Shown here one piece after another: positions 1-8,607 of a stretch of 64,000 bases of DNA. A program made the translations under genes and the position numbers. Position 1 is the stretch's first letter, and each line of letters opens with the position of its first letter. Origin of the DNA: Caballeronia ptereochthonis (GTDB lineage: Bacteria > Pseudomonadota > Gammaproteobacteria > Burkholderiales > Burkholderiaceae); contig NZ_FCOB02000016.1 of NCBI RefSeq assembly GCF_001545075.1, positions 1 to 64,000 on the forward strand. The letters run 5' to 3'. Under the pieces are notes generated by a model that saw nothing but the letters and a program-made list of their open reading frames with translations, was not told the DNA's origin and made no database searches.

Positions 1-1
1 C

Positions 2-67
2 TTCGTGCTGACTTGCCAGTGTCATCCGGTGAGCGAGCGGGTGGTCGTGAGTTTCGACGAGCGCTGA
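2..67 (+). CDS. C-terminal end of a [2Fe-2S] ferredoxin-type oxidoreductase (partial)
   Basis: Only the last 21 codons are inside the window, ending with TGA. The peptide contains LTCQCHPVSERVVVSFDER. This resembles the end of a plant-type [2Fe-2S] ferredoxin domain, where the last cluster cysteine is followed by a short beta strand (LTCQ...P.SD.V...). Such domains form the C-terminus of several flavin reductases, for example Hcr-like and phenylacetate- or betaine-monooxygenase reductases. Which of these it is cannot be decided from 21 residues. A strong hairpin terminator follows about 55 bases later, so this is the end of its transcript. Confidence 0.6.
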   Translation, partial: FVLTCQCHPVSERVVVSFDER

Positions 68-122
68 GCGCCACGCAAAGTCAGCGTGCCGCACCCCGGC
101 CCGAACGACATTCGATTCGCGT

Positions 123-160
123 AGACTAAGGATCGCTCGTCCGAGCGGTCCTTAGTCTTT
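123..160 (+). terminator. Rho-independent terminator after the partial oxidoreductase gene
   Basis: A 17-bp stem (123-139 pairing with 142-158, one G-T wobble) has a very tight loop and runs into TTT. It separates the partial upstream gene from the DUF1835 gene that starts at 177. Confidence 0.75.
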
Positions 161-176
161 CTGGCATGCCGACACC

Positions 177-977
177 ATGAACACGATTCACGTCGCGAAT
201 GGCGACAGCGCGGCTCAATCCCTCACGGAAGCCCTGCGACGCGCGGAACGCGAAGATCGCGTCGTCACGCTGCGCGACGATCTCGCGGTCGGGCCGGTCA
301 GGGACATCGACGATTCGCCGCTTGCCCGCGCCGCGTTCTGGCGCCAGGTGCTGAACAGCGCGATCGATTTCGAGGGCGAGCTCGAAGAACAGCTGACGCT
401 GCTCGCCCGCCTCGCGCGCGGCGACGCGCAGATCGTCGCGTGGCACGGTCAGAGCGCGGCCGATCAGTTGACCTTGCGGCGCGTCGCCTATCATCTGCGA
501 AACGCGCCCCAACGTCTGAACGAAGCGAAGCTGTCTCACGACGACCTGAAAATCGCGACGGACGACAAGGAATCCGCGCACCTCGGCCGCGCCGACCGCG
601 CAACCGCCGTCGGGATGTTCTCCCCGAAGCAGCTGCTCGCGAAACTGCCCAGCGCCGCGCCGATTTCGGTCCTGCGCATCAGCCGGCTCGCGCTCGAGTG
701 GCAGGAAGCGAAACACGTCAACGCCGAGACGCGCCGCCTGCGCGACAACATGCTCGTCGCCGGAACCTGGCTCGACGTCGATGAAGCGCTGCTCCATCTT
801 GCCGGTCCCGAGTGGAAGCCTGCCCGCAAAATCGCCGGCGCGGCAATGGGACAGCGCTTCGATTTCATGCTCTCCGATTCCATCGCTTTCTGGCGCTGCC
901 GCGAGCTCGTCACGGCGGGCCGGCTGAAAATCCGCGGCACGCCGTCCGAAATCGAGCAGGCCGAACTGCGCCGCTAA
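177..977 (+). CDS. DUF1835 / DUF3658 domain protein
   Basis: A 266-residue protein of unknown function. The N-terminus (MNTIHVANGDSAAQSL, then VVTLRDDLAVGPVRDID at about residues 39-55) matches the pattern of DUF1835: a short strand followed by HxxxGDSxAxxL and a D-L-x-x-GP motif. The C-terminal third (about 195-266), with W-x-PA followed by alternating Leu/Arg helices, fits the DUF3658 domain that usually accompanies it. There is no signal peptide or membrane segment, so it is cytosolic. The start has no strong Shine-Dalgarno sequence, but no better in-frame start is present. It may share a transcript with the TetR gene 32 bases downstream. Function is not established for the family. Confidence 0.8.
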   Translation: MNTIHVANGDSAAQSLTEALRRAEREDRVVTLRDDLAVGPVRDIDDSPLARAAFWRQVLNSAIDFEGELEEQLTLLARLARGDAQIVAWHGQSAADQLTLRRVAYHLRNAPQRLNEAKLSHDDLKIATDDKESAHLGRADRATAVGMFSPKQLLAKLPSAAPISVLRISRLALEWQEAKHVNAETRRLRDNMLVAGTWLDVDEALLHLAGPEWKPARKIAGAAMGQRFDFMLSDSIAFWRCRELVTAGRLKIRGTPSEIEQAELRR

Positions 978-1009
978 ATCAAACCAATAAGAACGCATTC
1001 TTCGAACAC

Positions 1010-1612
1010 ATGGCCCGTACCAAAGCGCCCGATCACGAGACGCAACGCGAACAGATCCTGGAACTCGCCGCTGCGAAATTCGCCCAGACGAGCTATCCGA
1101 GCACGTCGATGGCCGATCTGGCCGCAGCCAGCGGCACGTCGAAAGCCCGCCTCTATCACTACTACGAGAGCAAGGAAGCGATCCTCTTCGATCTGCTCGA
1201 TCGCTACACCAAGCGGCTCATGCTGATCATCGCGGAGGTCGAAGGCGCGAGCCAGCGGCGCGGACTCGGCGAGCGCGAGGCCTTCGCCGAGCTCGTGCGC
1301 GCATTTCTCGTCGAGTACGAAACGTCGCATAGCCGGCACGTCGCGCTGCTCAACGACGTGAAGTATCTGGAGGACGCGCAGCGCGAGATCATCCTCGATC
1401 GTCAGCGCGATATCGTGGCGGCGTTCGCTCGCCAGCTCGCGCGCGCTTATCCGAAGCGCGCCTCGAAGGACAACCAGACCGCGCTCACGATGATGGTCTT
1501 CGGCATGATCAACTGGACCTTTACCTGGCTCAAGCCCGGCGGCACGCTCGGCTATCGCGAATTCGCGGAACAGGCGGTCGACATGATCGAGCACGGGCTC
1601 GGCGGCGAATAG
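1010..1612 (+). CDS. TetR/AcrR family transcriptional regulator
   Basis: A 200-residue TetR-family repressor. The N-terminal helix-turn-helix spans about residues 12-60 and contains the signature TSMADLAAASGTSKARLYHYY followed by ESKEAIL; only the N-terminal domain is conserved in this family. The C-terminal ligand-binding part (about 70-200) is helical and gives no clue to the inducer. I chose the ATG at 1010 because the MARTKAPDHETQREQILELA start is the usual length before the first TetR helix; the frame is open further upstream inside the DUF1835 gene. The target is unknown. The DUF1835 gene lies 32 bases upstream on the same strand. Confidence 0.88.
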   Translation: MARTKAPDHETQREQILELAAAKFAQTSYPSTSMADLAAASGTSKARLYHYYESKEAILFDLLDRYTKRLMLIIAEVEGASQRRGLGEREAFAELVRAFLVEYETSHSRHVALLNDVKYLEDAQREIILDRQRDIVAAFARQLARAYPKRASKDNQTALTMMVFGMINWTFTWLKPGGTLGYREFAEQAVDMIEHGLGGE

Positions 1613-1636
1613 CAGAAATGTTGCGTCACAACAAAA

Positions 1637-1660
1637 CGCCCGTTCGCGGGCGCGTTGCTT
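1637..1660 (+). terminator. Probable terminator after the TetR gene
   Basis: A short GC stem, CGCCCG (1637-1642), TTCG loop, CGGGCG (1647-1652), lies 25 bases after the TetR stop and is followed by a T-rich stretch (GTTGCTTTT). The U tract is interrupted, so the call is moderate. Confidence 0.5.
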
Positions 1661-1679
1661 TTGCACACTAGACACAAGC

Positions 1680-1833
1680 CATTGATTTATATCGATTTAA
1701 ATCGTTTTCAGCGGTTATTTAGAACGACTCCCCTAGGTCTTTTTAAGGGTTTTCCCGTACTCGTTTCTCCGGAATCCGCTAAAATTCGTTTTGCTTTGCA
1801 GCACGCTGCATGACGAATGAAGGAGGAACTGCC
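1680..1833 (+). promoter_or_regulatory. AT-rich leader of the GNAT gene with a 12-bp palindrome and a strong RBS
   Basis: This stretch is much more AT-rich than its surroundings. It contains the perfect palindrome CGATTTAAATCG (1693-1704), a -10-like TAAAAT (1780-1785) and a full Shine-Dalgarno AAGGAGG (1820-1826). The Shine-Dalgarno lies 7 bases before a GTG at 1834, which decides the start of the next gene. Confidence 0.5.
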
Positions 1834-2499
1834 GTGGAACTGACCATCAACCGCACCGCCGAGCAGATCGTCGCGAACGATCAGTTGCTCAAAGACGCGC
1901 GTATGCCGGCTCTCGTCCGCGAACTGTCCTCTGCCGACCGCGAGCGTCTCCTTACGCACTTTCTCGCGCTCGACGAGGACGACCGTCTCCTGCGCTTCGG
2001 CCAACTCGTGCCGGATCACGTGATCGAGAACTACGTGCGCAACATCAACTTCTCGAACGACAAGGTGTTCGGCGTATTCGGAAATTCGCTGGAGCTCGTC
2101 GGCGTCGGCCATCTGGCCTATCTGCCCGCCGAGGGCGACAAGCGCACCGCCGAGTTCGGCGTGTCCGTGCTCGAAAGCGCGCGCGGCCGCGGCATCGGCA
2201 CGAAGCTGTTCGAGCGTGCGGCCATGCGCAGCCGCAATACGCATGTGTCGGTGCTCTACATGCACTGCCTGTCCCGCAACTCGACGATGATGCACATCGC
2301 CAGGAAGTCGGGCATGAAGATCGAATACGCGTACGGCGAAGCGGACGCCTATCTTTCGCTCGCGCCGGCGGATCAGAGCAGCATCATGGCCGAAATGCTC
2401 CAGGAGCAAGCCGCCGTGTTCGACTACGCGATCAAGCGCCAGGCGCACCGCGCGTCGCAGGTTTTCCAGGCGTTCATGCCGACGGCCGACGCCGCGTAA
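1834..2499 (+). CDS. GNAT family N-acetyltransferase
   Basis: A 221-residue protein that should transfer an acetyl group from acetyl-CoA to an amine; the acceptor is unknown. The acetyl-CoA pyrophosphate-binding motif ARGRGIGTKLFERAA (R-x-x-G-x-G/A type) lies near residues 116-130. It is preceded by the beta-strand pair (LVGVGHLAYL, AEFGVSVLE) typical of the GNAT core. I start it at GTG 1834 because AAGGAGG is perfectly spaced there. The ATG at 1810 lies upstream of that Shine-Dalgarno and would add only eight residues. It stands alone between a TetR gene and a bidirectional terminator. Confidence 0.85.
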   Translation: MELTINRTAEQIVANDQLLKDARMPALVRELSSADRERLLTHFLALDEDDRLLRFGQLVPDHVIENYVRNINFSNDKVFGVFGNSLELVGVGHLAYLPAEGDKRTAEFGVSVLESARGRGIGTKLFERAAMRSRNTHVSVLYMHCLSRNSTMMHIARKSGMKIEYAYGEADAYLSLAPADQSSIMAEMLQEQAAVFDYAIKRQAHRASQVFQAFMPTADAA

Positions 2500-2549
2500 G
2501 TATTCTCAGGACAGCGCGGGGTTGGCGCTGCGAGCGGGACCAGCACAAC

Positions 2550-2575
2550 AAGGGCGGCTTCGACCGCCCTTTCTC
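2550..2575. terminator. Bidirectional terminator between the GNAT and Lrp genes
   Basis: AAGGGCGG (2550-2557), a CTTCGA loop, and CCGCCCTT (2564-2571) then TTCTC. The stem is flanked by A/T on both sides and lies between two converging genes, so it can serve both. Confidence 0.8.
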
Positions 2576-2588
2576 ATCTCCGCGCGAT

Positions 2589-3092
2589 TCAGCGCAGCGG
2601 CAATACCGTCGTCTCCTTGATGCGCTCGAGCGAGAAGCTCGAGCGCACGTCGATCACCGAAGGGTGATGCAGCAGTTGATCCTGTACGAAGCGCGAGAAA
2701 TCGTCCATGTCGCGCACCTGCACACGCAGCAGGAAGTCCATTTCACCGGTCATCGCGTCACAGGCGACGACTTCAGGCCACGAGCGCACCGCCTCGCGAA
2801 ACAGGTCGCCGTGCGTCGGCGCTTTCGGCCTGCCCGCCGCAGCCTGCACGCCGCCGCGTTTTTCGAGACGCACGTTGACGTAGGCGAGCAAGCCGAGCCC
2901 GAGCTTTTTCGCATCGAGCAACGCGACGTAACCGCGAATCACGCCGATTTCCTCGAGCCGCCGAATGCGCCGCAGACACGGACTCGGCGACAAATTGACT
3001 CGATCCGCGATTTCCTGATTCGACAATCGCCCATTTTCCTGAAGAATCGCAAGGATCTTCAGGTCTATCGTGTCCAACTCGGTCTCAGCCAT
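2589..3092 (-). CDS. Lrp/AsnC family transcriptional regulator
   Basis: A 167-residue Lrp/AsnC regulator. The N-terminal winged HTH (about 8-60) reads LDTIDLKILAILQENGRLSN then IADRVNLSPSPCLRRIRRLE, a very typical Lrp pattern. The C-terminal RAM/ligand-binding domain (about 70-160) carries ACDAMTGEMDFLLRVQVRDM. A segment between residues 78 and 100 (KRGGVQAAAGRPKAPTHGDL) is slightly longer than in E. coli Lrp. The gene is divergent from hppD with a 146-bp shared upstream region. A role in controlling hppD (tyrosine/phenylalanine catabolism) is inferred from that arrangement only. Confidence 0.92.
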   Translation of the reverse strand: MAETELDTIDLKILAILQENGRLSNQEIADRVNLSPSPCLRRIRRLEEIGVIRGYVALLDAKKLGLGLLAYVNVRLEKRGGVQAAAGRPKAPTHGDLFREAVRSWPEVVACDAMTGEMDFLLRVQVRDMDDFSRFVQDQLLHHPSVIDVRSSFSLERIKETTVLPLR

Positions 3093-3238
3093 TTCATGGC
3101 TCCAAAGTGCATTGTATTGGCAGCATCGTGCGCAATAATATGAAGGCGCGATTTGTTTCGCAAGTTATTGCCGCGCCCGGCTGACTACACTGTCTCCACG
3201 TTGCGCACTCGCGCCGAACGCATATCAGGAGACACCGC
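3093..3238. promoter_or_regulatory. Divergent lrp-hppD control region with an inverted repeat
   Basis: The region between the two divergent starts contains a 7-bp inverted repeat, GCAATAA (3132-3138) and TTATTGC (3165-3171), with 26 bases between the arms. The spacing and AT-rich interior would suit a dimeric or octameric Lrp-type regulator, but binding is an inference. Confidence 0.4.
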
Positions 3239-4342
3239 ATGACCGCATCGAACTGGGAAAATCCCGTCGGCACCGACGGCTTCGAATTCATCGAATACAC
3301 CGCGCCGGACCCCGTCGCGCTCGGCAAGCTGTTCGAGCAGATGGGTTTCACCGCGATTGCGAAGCACCGTCACAAGAACGTGACGCTGTATCGCCAGGGC
3401 GAGATCAACTTCATCGTGAACGCCGAGCCGGATTCGTTCGCGCAGCGCTTTGCACGCCTGCACGGCCCGTCGATCTGCGCGATCGCATTCCGCGTCGCGG
3501 ACGCCGCCCAGGCGTACAAGCGCGCGCTCGAACTCGGCGCCTGGGGCTTCGATCACAGGACCGGCCCGATGGAGCTGAACATCCCGGCGATCAAGGGCAT
3601 CGGCGATTCGCTGATCTATTTCGTCGACCGCTGGCGCGGCAAGAACGGCGCGCAGCCGGGCAGCATCGGCGATATCAGCATCTATGACGTCGACTTCGAG
3701 CCGATTCCGGGGGCGGATCAAAACCCGGTCGGTCACGGGCTCACCTATATCGATCACCTGACGCACAACGTGCACCGCGGCCGCATGGTCGAGTGGGCGG
3801 AGTTCTACGAGCGGCTCTTCAACTTCCGCGAAGTCCGCTACTTCGATATCGAAGGCAAGGTGACGGCGGTGAAATCGAAGGCGATGACTTCGCCGTGCGG
3901 CAAGATCCGCATCCCGATCAACGAGGAAGGCTCGGAGAACGCGGGCCAGATCCAGGAATATCTCGACGCGTACCACGGCGAAGGGATTCAGCACATCGCG
4001 CTCGGCACGAGCGATATCTACAGGACGGTCGACGGCCTGCGCGGCGCGAACATCGCCCTGCTCGACACCATCGACACGTATTACGAACTCGTGGACCGCC
4101 GCGTGCCGAACCACGGCGAATCGGTCGCGGAGCTGAAGAAGCGCAAGATTCTGATCGACGGCACCAAGGACGAAATCCTGCTGCAGATCTTCACGGAGAA
4201 CCAGATCGGCCCGATCTTCTTCGAGATCATCCAGCGCAAGGGCAATCAGGGCTTCGGGGAAGGCAATTTCAAGGCGCTGTTCGAATCGATCGAACTGGAT
4301 CAGATGCGCCGCGGCGTGCTGAAGGACACTAGCGCGAGCTGA
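3239..4342 (+). CDS. hppD: 4-hydroxyphenylpyruvate dioxygenase
   Basis: A 367-residue Fe(II) dioxygenase that converts 4-hydroxyphenylpyruvate to homogentisate with decarboxylation and side-chain migration, the second step of tyrosine degradation. It has two vicinal-oxygen-chelate halves. The iron ligands are visible as His173 (YIDHLTHNV), His252 (GIQHIALGT) and Glu329 (FFEIIQRKGNQGFGEGNFK). The C-terminal helix motif GNFKALFESIE is also conserved. Length is usual for bacterial HppD. It is transcribed away from an Lrp-type regulator, the likely controller, and ends at a strong terminator. The homogentisate dioxygenase genes are not in the window. Confidence 0.97.
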   Translation: MTASNWENPVGTDGFEFIEYTAPDPVALGKLFEQMGFTAIAKHRHKNVTLYRQGEINFIVNAEPDSFAQRFARLHGPSICAIAFRVADAAQAYKRALELGAWGFDHRTGPMELNIPAIKGIGDSLIYFVDRWRGKNGAQPGSIGDISIYDVDFEPIPGADQNPVGHGLTYIDHLTHNVHRGRMVEWAEFYERLFNFREVRYFDIEGKVTAVKSKAMTSPCGKIRIPINEEGSENAGQIQEYLDAYHGEGIQHIALGTSDIYRTVDGLRGANIALLDTIDTYYELVDRRVPNHGESVAELKKRKILIDGTKDEILLQIFTENQIGPIFFEIIQRKGNQGFGEGNFKALFESIELDQMRRGVLKDTSAS

Positions 4343-4365
4343 ACGCTCAAAGACCGGGCGATAAA

Positions 4366-4402
4366 AAAGGGACATGGACCGCGAAGGTCCATGTCCCTTT
4401 GT
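4366..4402. terminator. Strong terminator after hppD
   Basis: A 15-bp perfect stem (4366-4380 with 4386-4400) has a GCGAA loop and ends in TTT. The left arm starts with AAA, so it can also stop transcription of the minus-strand small gene that ends at 4448. Confidence 0.85.
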
Positions 4403-4447
4403 CTATTCTGGCGGCCCATCCTGACGATATGGACCGCGATGACGGGA

Positions 4448-4657
4448 TCAGCCCGCCGTCTCGTCGTCGCTGCTTTCCGACGCGCGGCGCTTTTCGGCGC
4501 CAGCCTGGACGGATTGAACGCGCGCTTGCGCGACCTGTGCAACCGACGACGCCCCGAATGGCGACGCATTATTCGCCCGGGCGCCGCTCACCGGCGCGCT
4601 GATGGCGAAAAAGGCCGCCGAAACCATGAGAAAGCTCTGGATGTGGCGTTGTTTCAT
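4448..4657 (-). CDS. Small exported protein of unknown function
   Basis: A 69-residue protein. Residues 1-28 form a Sec signal peptide (MKQRHIQSFL, then a hydrophobic run ending VSGARA before NNASP). The mature part is about 40 residues, Ala/Gln/Ser-rich (ASSVAQVAQARVQSVQAGA) and ends in a charged, disordered-looking tail (EKRRASESSDDETAG). The start is secured by an excellent RBS on the minus strand (AAGGAGATAACG before ATG). I do not recognise a family. It is a single-gene unit bounded by the hppD terminator and the long leader of the indolepyruvate oxidoreductase gene. Confidence 0.7.
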   Translation of the reverse strand: MKQRHIQSFLMVSAAFFAISAPVSGARANNASPFGASSVAQVAQARVQSVQAGAEKRRASESSDDETAG

Positions 4658-5003
4658 CGTTATCTCCTTCTAACTACATGCGTACTACTGGCTTTCGGAA
4701 TCTAATGTACGCGAAAAAACACAGCGCAGAAATTCCGGAAGAGCCATTTTAGACTGAGTTGAGCCGGAGGGTTCCCCGATCCGGTCGGTTTTACACGCTG
4801 TAACAAAGCCACCGCAATCCAGGTCAAACCGTCAAGAATTTGACGCAAAGCGCTGTTAAGTGAGGAATTTTTTAACGGGTTTATACCAGTGCCTCAAAGC
4901 GGGCCGCCCCGGCAAACTTGAAGTCCCGGCCTACGCGTTCACAAGACGCCGCGGTCCGAAACATGCTTTGGCGATCCCAAACTCGGGTGGAGGAAGACAC
5001 ATA
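4658..5003 (+). promoter_or_regulatory. Upstream region of the indolepyruvate oxidoreductase gene with a 16-bp palindrome
   Basis: No gene is seen in this 346-bp stretch. It contains the inverted repeat CGTCAA-GAAT-TTGACG (4830-4845), which could be an operator or overlap a -35 element on either strand. A GTG at 4860 opens the downstream frame earlier, but it lacks an RBS. GGTGGAGGAAGACACATA directly before ATG 5004 gives the better start. Confidence 0.4.
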
Positions 5004-8000
5004 ATGAACGCCCCGCTAGACGCAGAACAAAGAGCTTCTCTAGAAGCCGCGTTGAAGTCCGTCACGCTAGACGACAAATACACGCTGGAACGCGGCCGCG
5101 CCTACATGAGCGGCATCCAGGCGCTGGTGCGCCTGCCGATGCTCCAGCAAGAGCGCGACAAGGCCGCCGGCCTCAATACCGCCGGATTCATCTCCGGCTA
5201 TCGCGGTTCCCCCCTTGGCGGTCTCGACCAGTCGCTCTGGAAGGCGAAGACGCATCTCGCCGCGCATCAGGTCGTATTCCAGCCGGGCGTGAACGAAGAT
5301 CTCGCCGCCACCGCCGTGTGGGGCTCGCAGCAAGTCAACCTGTACCCGAGCGCCAAATACGACGGCGTCTTCTCGATGTGGTACGGCAAGGGCCCGGGCG
5401 TCGACCGCTCCGGCGATGTCTTCAAGCACGGCAATTCCGCCGGATCGTCGCAGCACGGCGGCGTCCTCGTCCTCGCCGGCGACGATCACGCCGCGAAGTC
5501 ATCGACGCTCGCGCACCAGTCGGAGCACATCTTCAAGGCGTGCGGCCTGCCGGTGCTGTTTCCGTCGAACGTGCAGGAATATCTCGACTTCGGCCTGCAC
5601 GGCTGGGCGATGAGCCGCTACTCCGGCCTCTGGGTCGCGATGAAATGCGTGACCGACGTGGTGGAGTCGTCGGCGTCGGTCGATATCGATCCGCATCGCA
5701 CGAAGATCGTGATTCCGACCGATTTCGTGATGCCCGAAGGCGGACTGAACATCCGCTGGCCCGATCCGCCGCTCGTGCAGGAAGCGCGTCTGCTCGACTA
5801 CAAGTGGTACGCCGCGCTCGCCTATGTGCGCGCGAACAAGCTGGATCGCGTGGAAATCGATTCGCCGCATGCGCGCTTCGGCATCATGACCGGCGGCAAG
5901 GCGTATCTCGACGTGCGTCAGGCGCTGACCGATCTCGGTCTCGACGATGCGACGTGTTCGCAAATCGGCATCCGTCTCTATAAGGTCGGCTGCGTGTGGC
6001 CGCTCGAAGCGCAAGGCGCGCATGAGTTCGCGCGCGGGCTCGAGGAAATCCTCGTCGTCGAGGAAAAGCGCCAGATTCTCGAATACGCGATCAAGGAAGA
6101 GCTTTACAACTGGCCGGATGCGCAGCGTCCGCGCGTCTACGGCAAGTTCGACGAAAAGGACGGCGCGGGCGGCGAATGGTCCGTGCCGATGGGCAACTGG
6201 CTGCTGCCGGCGCACTATGAACTGTCACCGGCGATCATCGCGAAGGCGATCGCCACACGCCTCGAGAAATTCGACCTGCCCGCCGACGTGCGCGCGCGCA
6301 TCGCGACGCGCATCGCCGTGATCGAGGCGAAGGAGAAGGCGCTCGCGCGGCCGCGCGTCGAAGCGGAGCGCAAGCCGTGGTTCTGCTCGGGCTGTCCGCA
6401 CAACACGTCGACCAACGTGCCGGAAGGCTCGCGCGCGATGGCGGGCATCGGCTGCCACTACATGACGGTCTGGATGGACCGCAACACGAGCACGTTCAGC
6501 CAGATGGGCGGCGAAGGCGTCGCGTGGGTCGGCCAGTCGCCGTTCTCGAACGACAAGCACGTGTTCGCCAATCTCGGCGACGGCACGTACTTCCACTCCG
6601 GCCTGCTCGCGATCCGCGCGGCGATCGCGGCGAAGGTAAACATCACCTACAAGATTCTCTACAACGATGCGGTCGCGATGACGGGCGGCCAGCCCGTCGA
6701 CGGCGTGCTGACCGTGCCGCAGATCACCCATCAGCTGGCGGCGGAAGGCGCGGCGAAGATCGTGATCGTCACGGATCAGCCGGAGAAATACGACGCGAAC
6801 GTCGGTCTTGCGCCGGGCATCGAAGTGCATCATCGCGACGAACTGGACGACATTCAGCGCCAGTTGCGCGAGATTTCCGGCACGTCGATCCTGATCTACG
6901 ACCAGACCTGCGCCACCGAGAAACGGCGCCGCAGGAAGCGCGGCGCGTATCCCGATCCGGCGAAGCGCGTCGTCATCAACGAGGCGGTCTGCGAAGGCTG
7001 CGGCGATTGCTCGGTGAAGTCGAACTGCCTGTCGGTCGAGCCGCTCGAAACCGAGTACGGCACGAAGCGCCAGATCAACCAGTCGACGTGCAACAAGGAC
7101 TATTCATGCCTGAACGGCTTCTGCCCGAGCTTCGTCACGGTGGAAGGCGGTCAGTTGAAGAAGCCGAAGGCGACGGGCGCCGCCGGCGACGCGATGCCGC
7201 CCGTGCCCACGCCGGAGCTTCCGGAAATCGCGCGGCCGTATGGCGTGCTGGTGACGGGCGTCGGCGGAACGGGCGTCGTGACGATCGGTGCGCTGCTCGG
7301 CATGGCGGCGCATCTGGAGCAGAAAGGCGTCACGGTGCTCGACGTCACCGGTCTCGCGCAGAAAGGCGGCGCCGTGATGAGCCACGTGCAGATCGCAAAC
7401 CGCCCGGCCGACATCCACGCGACGCGCATCGCGATGGGCGAGGCGGATCTCGTCATCGGCTGCGATGCCATCGTCACGGCGAGCAACGAGTGCGGCTCGC
7501 GGATGCAGCCGGATCACACGCGCGTCGTCGTGAACAGCGCGCAGACGCCGACTGCCGAGTTCATCAAGAACCCGAACTGGAGCTTCCCGGGCGCGAGCGC
7601 CGAAGCCGACATTCGCGCGGCGGCGGGTCAGCACGTCGCGCTCGTGGATGCGAACCGCTTCGCCGTCGCGCTGATGGGCGATGCGATCTATACGAATCCG
7701 TTCGTGCTCGGGTTTGCGTGGCAGAAGGGATGGGTGCCGCTGCGGCACGAGTCGCTCGTGCGTGCGATCGAGCTGAACGCGGTGCAGGTCGAAAAGAATC
7801 TGGCGGCGTTCGAATGGGGACGCCGCGCCGCGGACGATCTCGAAGCGGTGCGCCGGATCGCGGATGCTCAGCAGGGCGCGCAGGAGAGCCCGAGCAAGGT
7901 CATCGCGCTGCATACGCCGAAGGCGCTCGATACGCTCATCGACAAGCGCCTCGACTATCTCGCGAAGTATCAGAACGCAGCGTATGCCGCACGTTTTGGG

Positions 8001-8588
8001 CGGCTGGTCGCGGAAGTGCGCACGAAGGAAGCCGAGCTCGCCGGCGGCGACAGCCAGTATCCGCTCACCGAAGCCGTTGCGAAGAATCTGCACAAGCTGA
8101 TGGCTTACAAGGATGAGTACGAGGTTGCGCGGCTCTATGCGGATCCGGCGTTCCTCGACAAGGTGAAGAGCAGTTTCGAAGGCGACTGGAAGATCAAGGT
8201 CCATCTCGCGCCGCCGAGTTTGTCGAAGAAGGATGCGCACGGGCATCTCGTCAAGAAGCAGTACGGTCCGTGGATGATGTCGGCGATGCGCGTGCTCGCC
8301 CGACTCAAGTTCCTGCGCGGCACGGCGCTCGATCCGTTCGGGCGCACGGAAGAACGCAAGATGGAACGCGCGCTGGTCGGCGAGTACGAAGCGCTGGTGA
8401 AGGAGCTGATCGCCGGATTGACGGCGCAGAAGCTGCCGCTTGCGATCGAACTCGCGAATCTGCCGGATTCCATGCGCGGGTACGGGCACGTCAAGGAGAA
8501 CAACGTGAAGGCGGCGAAGATCAGGTGGGAGAAGCTGCTGGCGCGTTGGCGGACCAACGAGGGTGGAGAGAAGCGGCAGGTGGCTTGA
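5004..8588 (+). CDS. Indolepyruvate ferredoxin oxidoreductase family protein (fused alpha-beta-gamma)
   Basis: A 1194-residue fusion that should oxidatively decarboxylate aryl- or branched-chain 2-oxo acids to acyl-CoA using thiamine pyrophosphate (TPP) and FeS clusters. In order: pyruvate:ferredoxin-oxidoreductase-type alpha domain (about 20-400, with GFISGYRGSPLGGLDQSLW), TPP-binding domain (about 450-640, with CSGCPHNTS and NLGDGTYFHSG), a cysteine-rich 4Fe-4S segment (about 660-710, CEGCGDCSVKSNC and CNKDYSCLNGFCPSF), and a gamma domain with nucleotide-like motif VTGVGGTGVVTIG (about 745-930). A C-terminal region of the DUF6537 type completes it. Proteobacterial members of this size are single-gene enzymes, unlike archaeal IorA/IorB. 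Substrate preference is not proven by sequence. It is monocistronic, with its own terminator. Confidence 0.92.
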   Translation: MNAPLDAEQRASLEAALKSVTLDDKYTLERGRAYMSGIQALVRLPMLQQERDKAAGLNTAGFISGYRGSPLGGLDQSLWKAKTHLAAHQVVFQPGVNEDLAATAVWGSQQVNLYPSAKYDGVFSMWYGKGPGVDRSGDVFKHGNSAGSSQHGGVLVLAGDDHAAKSSTLAHQSEHIFKACGLPVLFPSNVQEYLDFGLHGWAMSRYSGLWVAMKCVTDVVESSASVDIDPHRTKIVIPTDFVMPEGGLNIRWPDPPLVQEARLLDYKWYAALAYVRANKLDRVEIDSPHARFGIMTGGKAYLDVRQALTDLGLDDATCSQIGIRLYKVGCVWPLEAQGAHEFARGLEEILVVEEKRQILEYAIKEELYNWPDAQRPRVYGKFDEKDGAGGEWSVPMGNWLLPAHYELSPAIIAKAIATRLEKFDLPADVRARIATRIAVIEAKEKALARPRVEAERKPWFCSGCPHNTSTNVPEGSRAMAGIGCHYMTVWMDRNTSTFSQMGGEGVAWVGQSPFSNDKHVFANLGDGTYFHSGLLAIRAAIAAKVNITYKILYNDAVAMTGGQPVDGVLTVPQITHQLAAEGAAKIVIVTDQPEKYDANVGLAPGIEVHHRDELDDIQRQLREISGTSILIYDQTCATEKRRRRKRGAYPDPAKRVVINEAVCEGCGDCSVKSNCLSVEPLETEYGTKRQINQSTCNKDYSCLNGFCPSFVTVEGGQLKKPKATGAAGDAMPPVPTPELPEIARPYGVLVTGVGGTGVVTIGALLGMAAHLEQKGVTVLDVTGLAQKGGAVMSHVQIANRPADIHATRIAMGEADLVIGCDAIVTASNECGSRMQPDHTRVVVNSAQTPTAEFIKNPNWSFPGASAEADIRAAAGQHVALVDANRFAVALMGDAIYTNPFVLGFAWQKGWVPLRHESLVRAIELNAVQVEKNLAAFEWGRRAADDLEAVRRIADAQQGAQESPSKVIALHTPKALDTLIDKRLDYLAKYQNAAYAARFGRLVAEVRTKEAELAGGDSQYPLTEAVAKNLHKLMAYKDEYEVARLYADPAFLDKVKSSFEGDWKIKVHLAPPSLSKKDAHGHLVKKQYGPWMMSAMRVLARLKFLRGTALDPFGRTEERKMERALVGEYEALVKELIAGLTAQKLPLAIELANLPDSMRGYGHVKENNVKAAKIRWEKLLARWRTNEGGEKRQVA

Positions 8589-8607
8589 CGCGCGGCCTTC
8601 ATCCGAG

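Noticed and set aside
126..998. Long open frames antisense to real genes (for example 126-998 minus, 3185-4375 minus, 8793-10991 plus, 41212-43272 plus)
   Set aside because: They mirror GC-rich codon use of the genuine genes, have Arg/Ala/Asp/Val-rich compositions without family patterns, and lack RBS.
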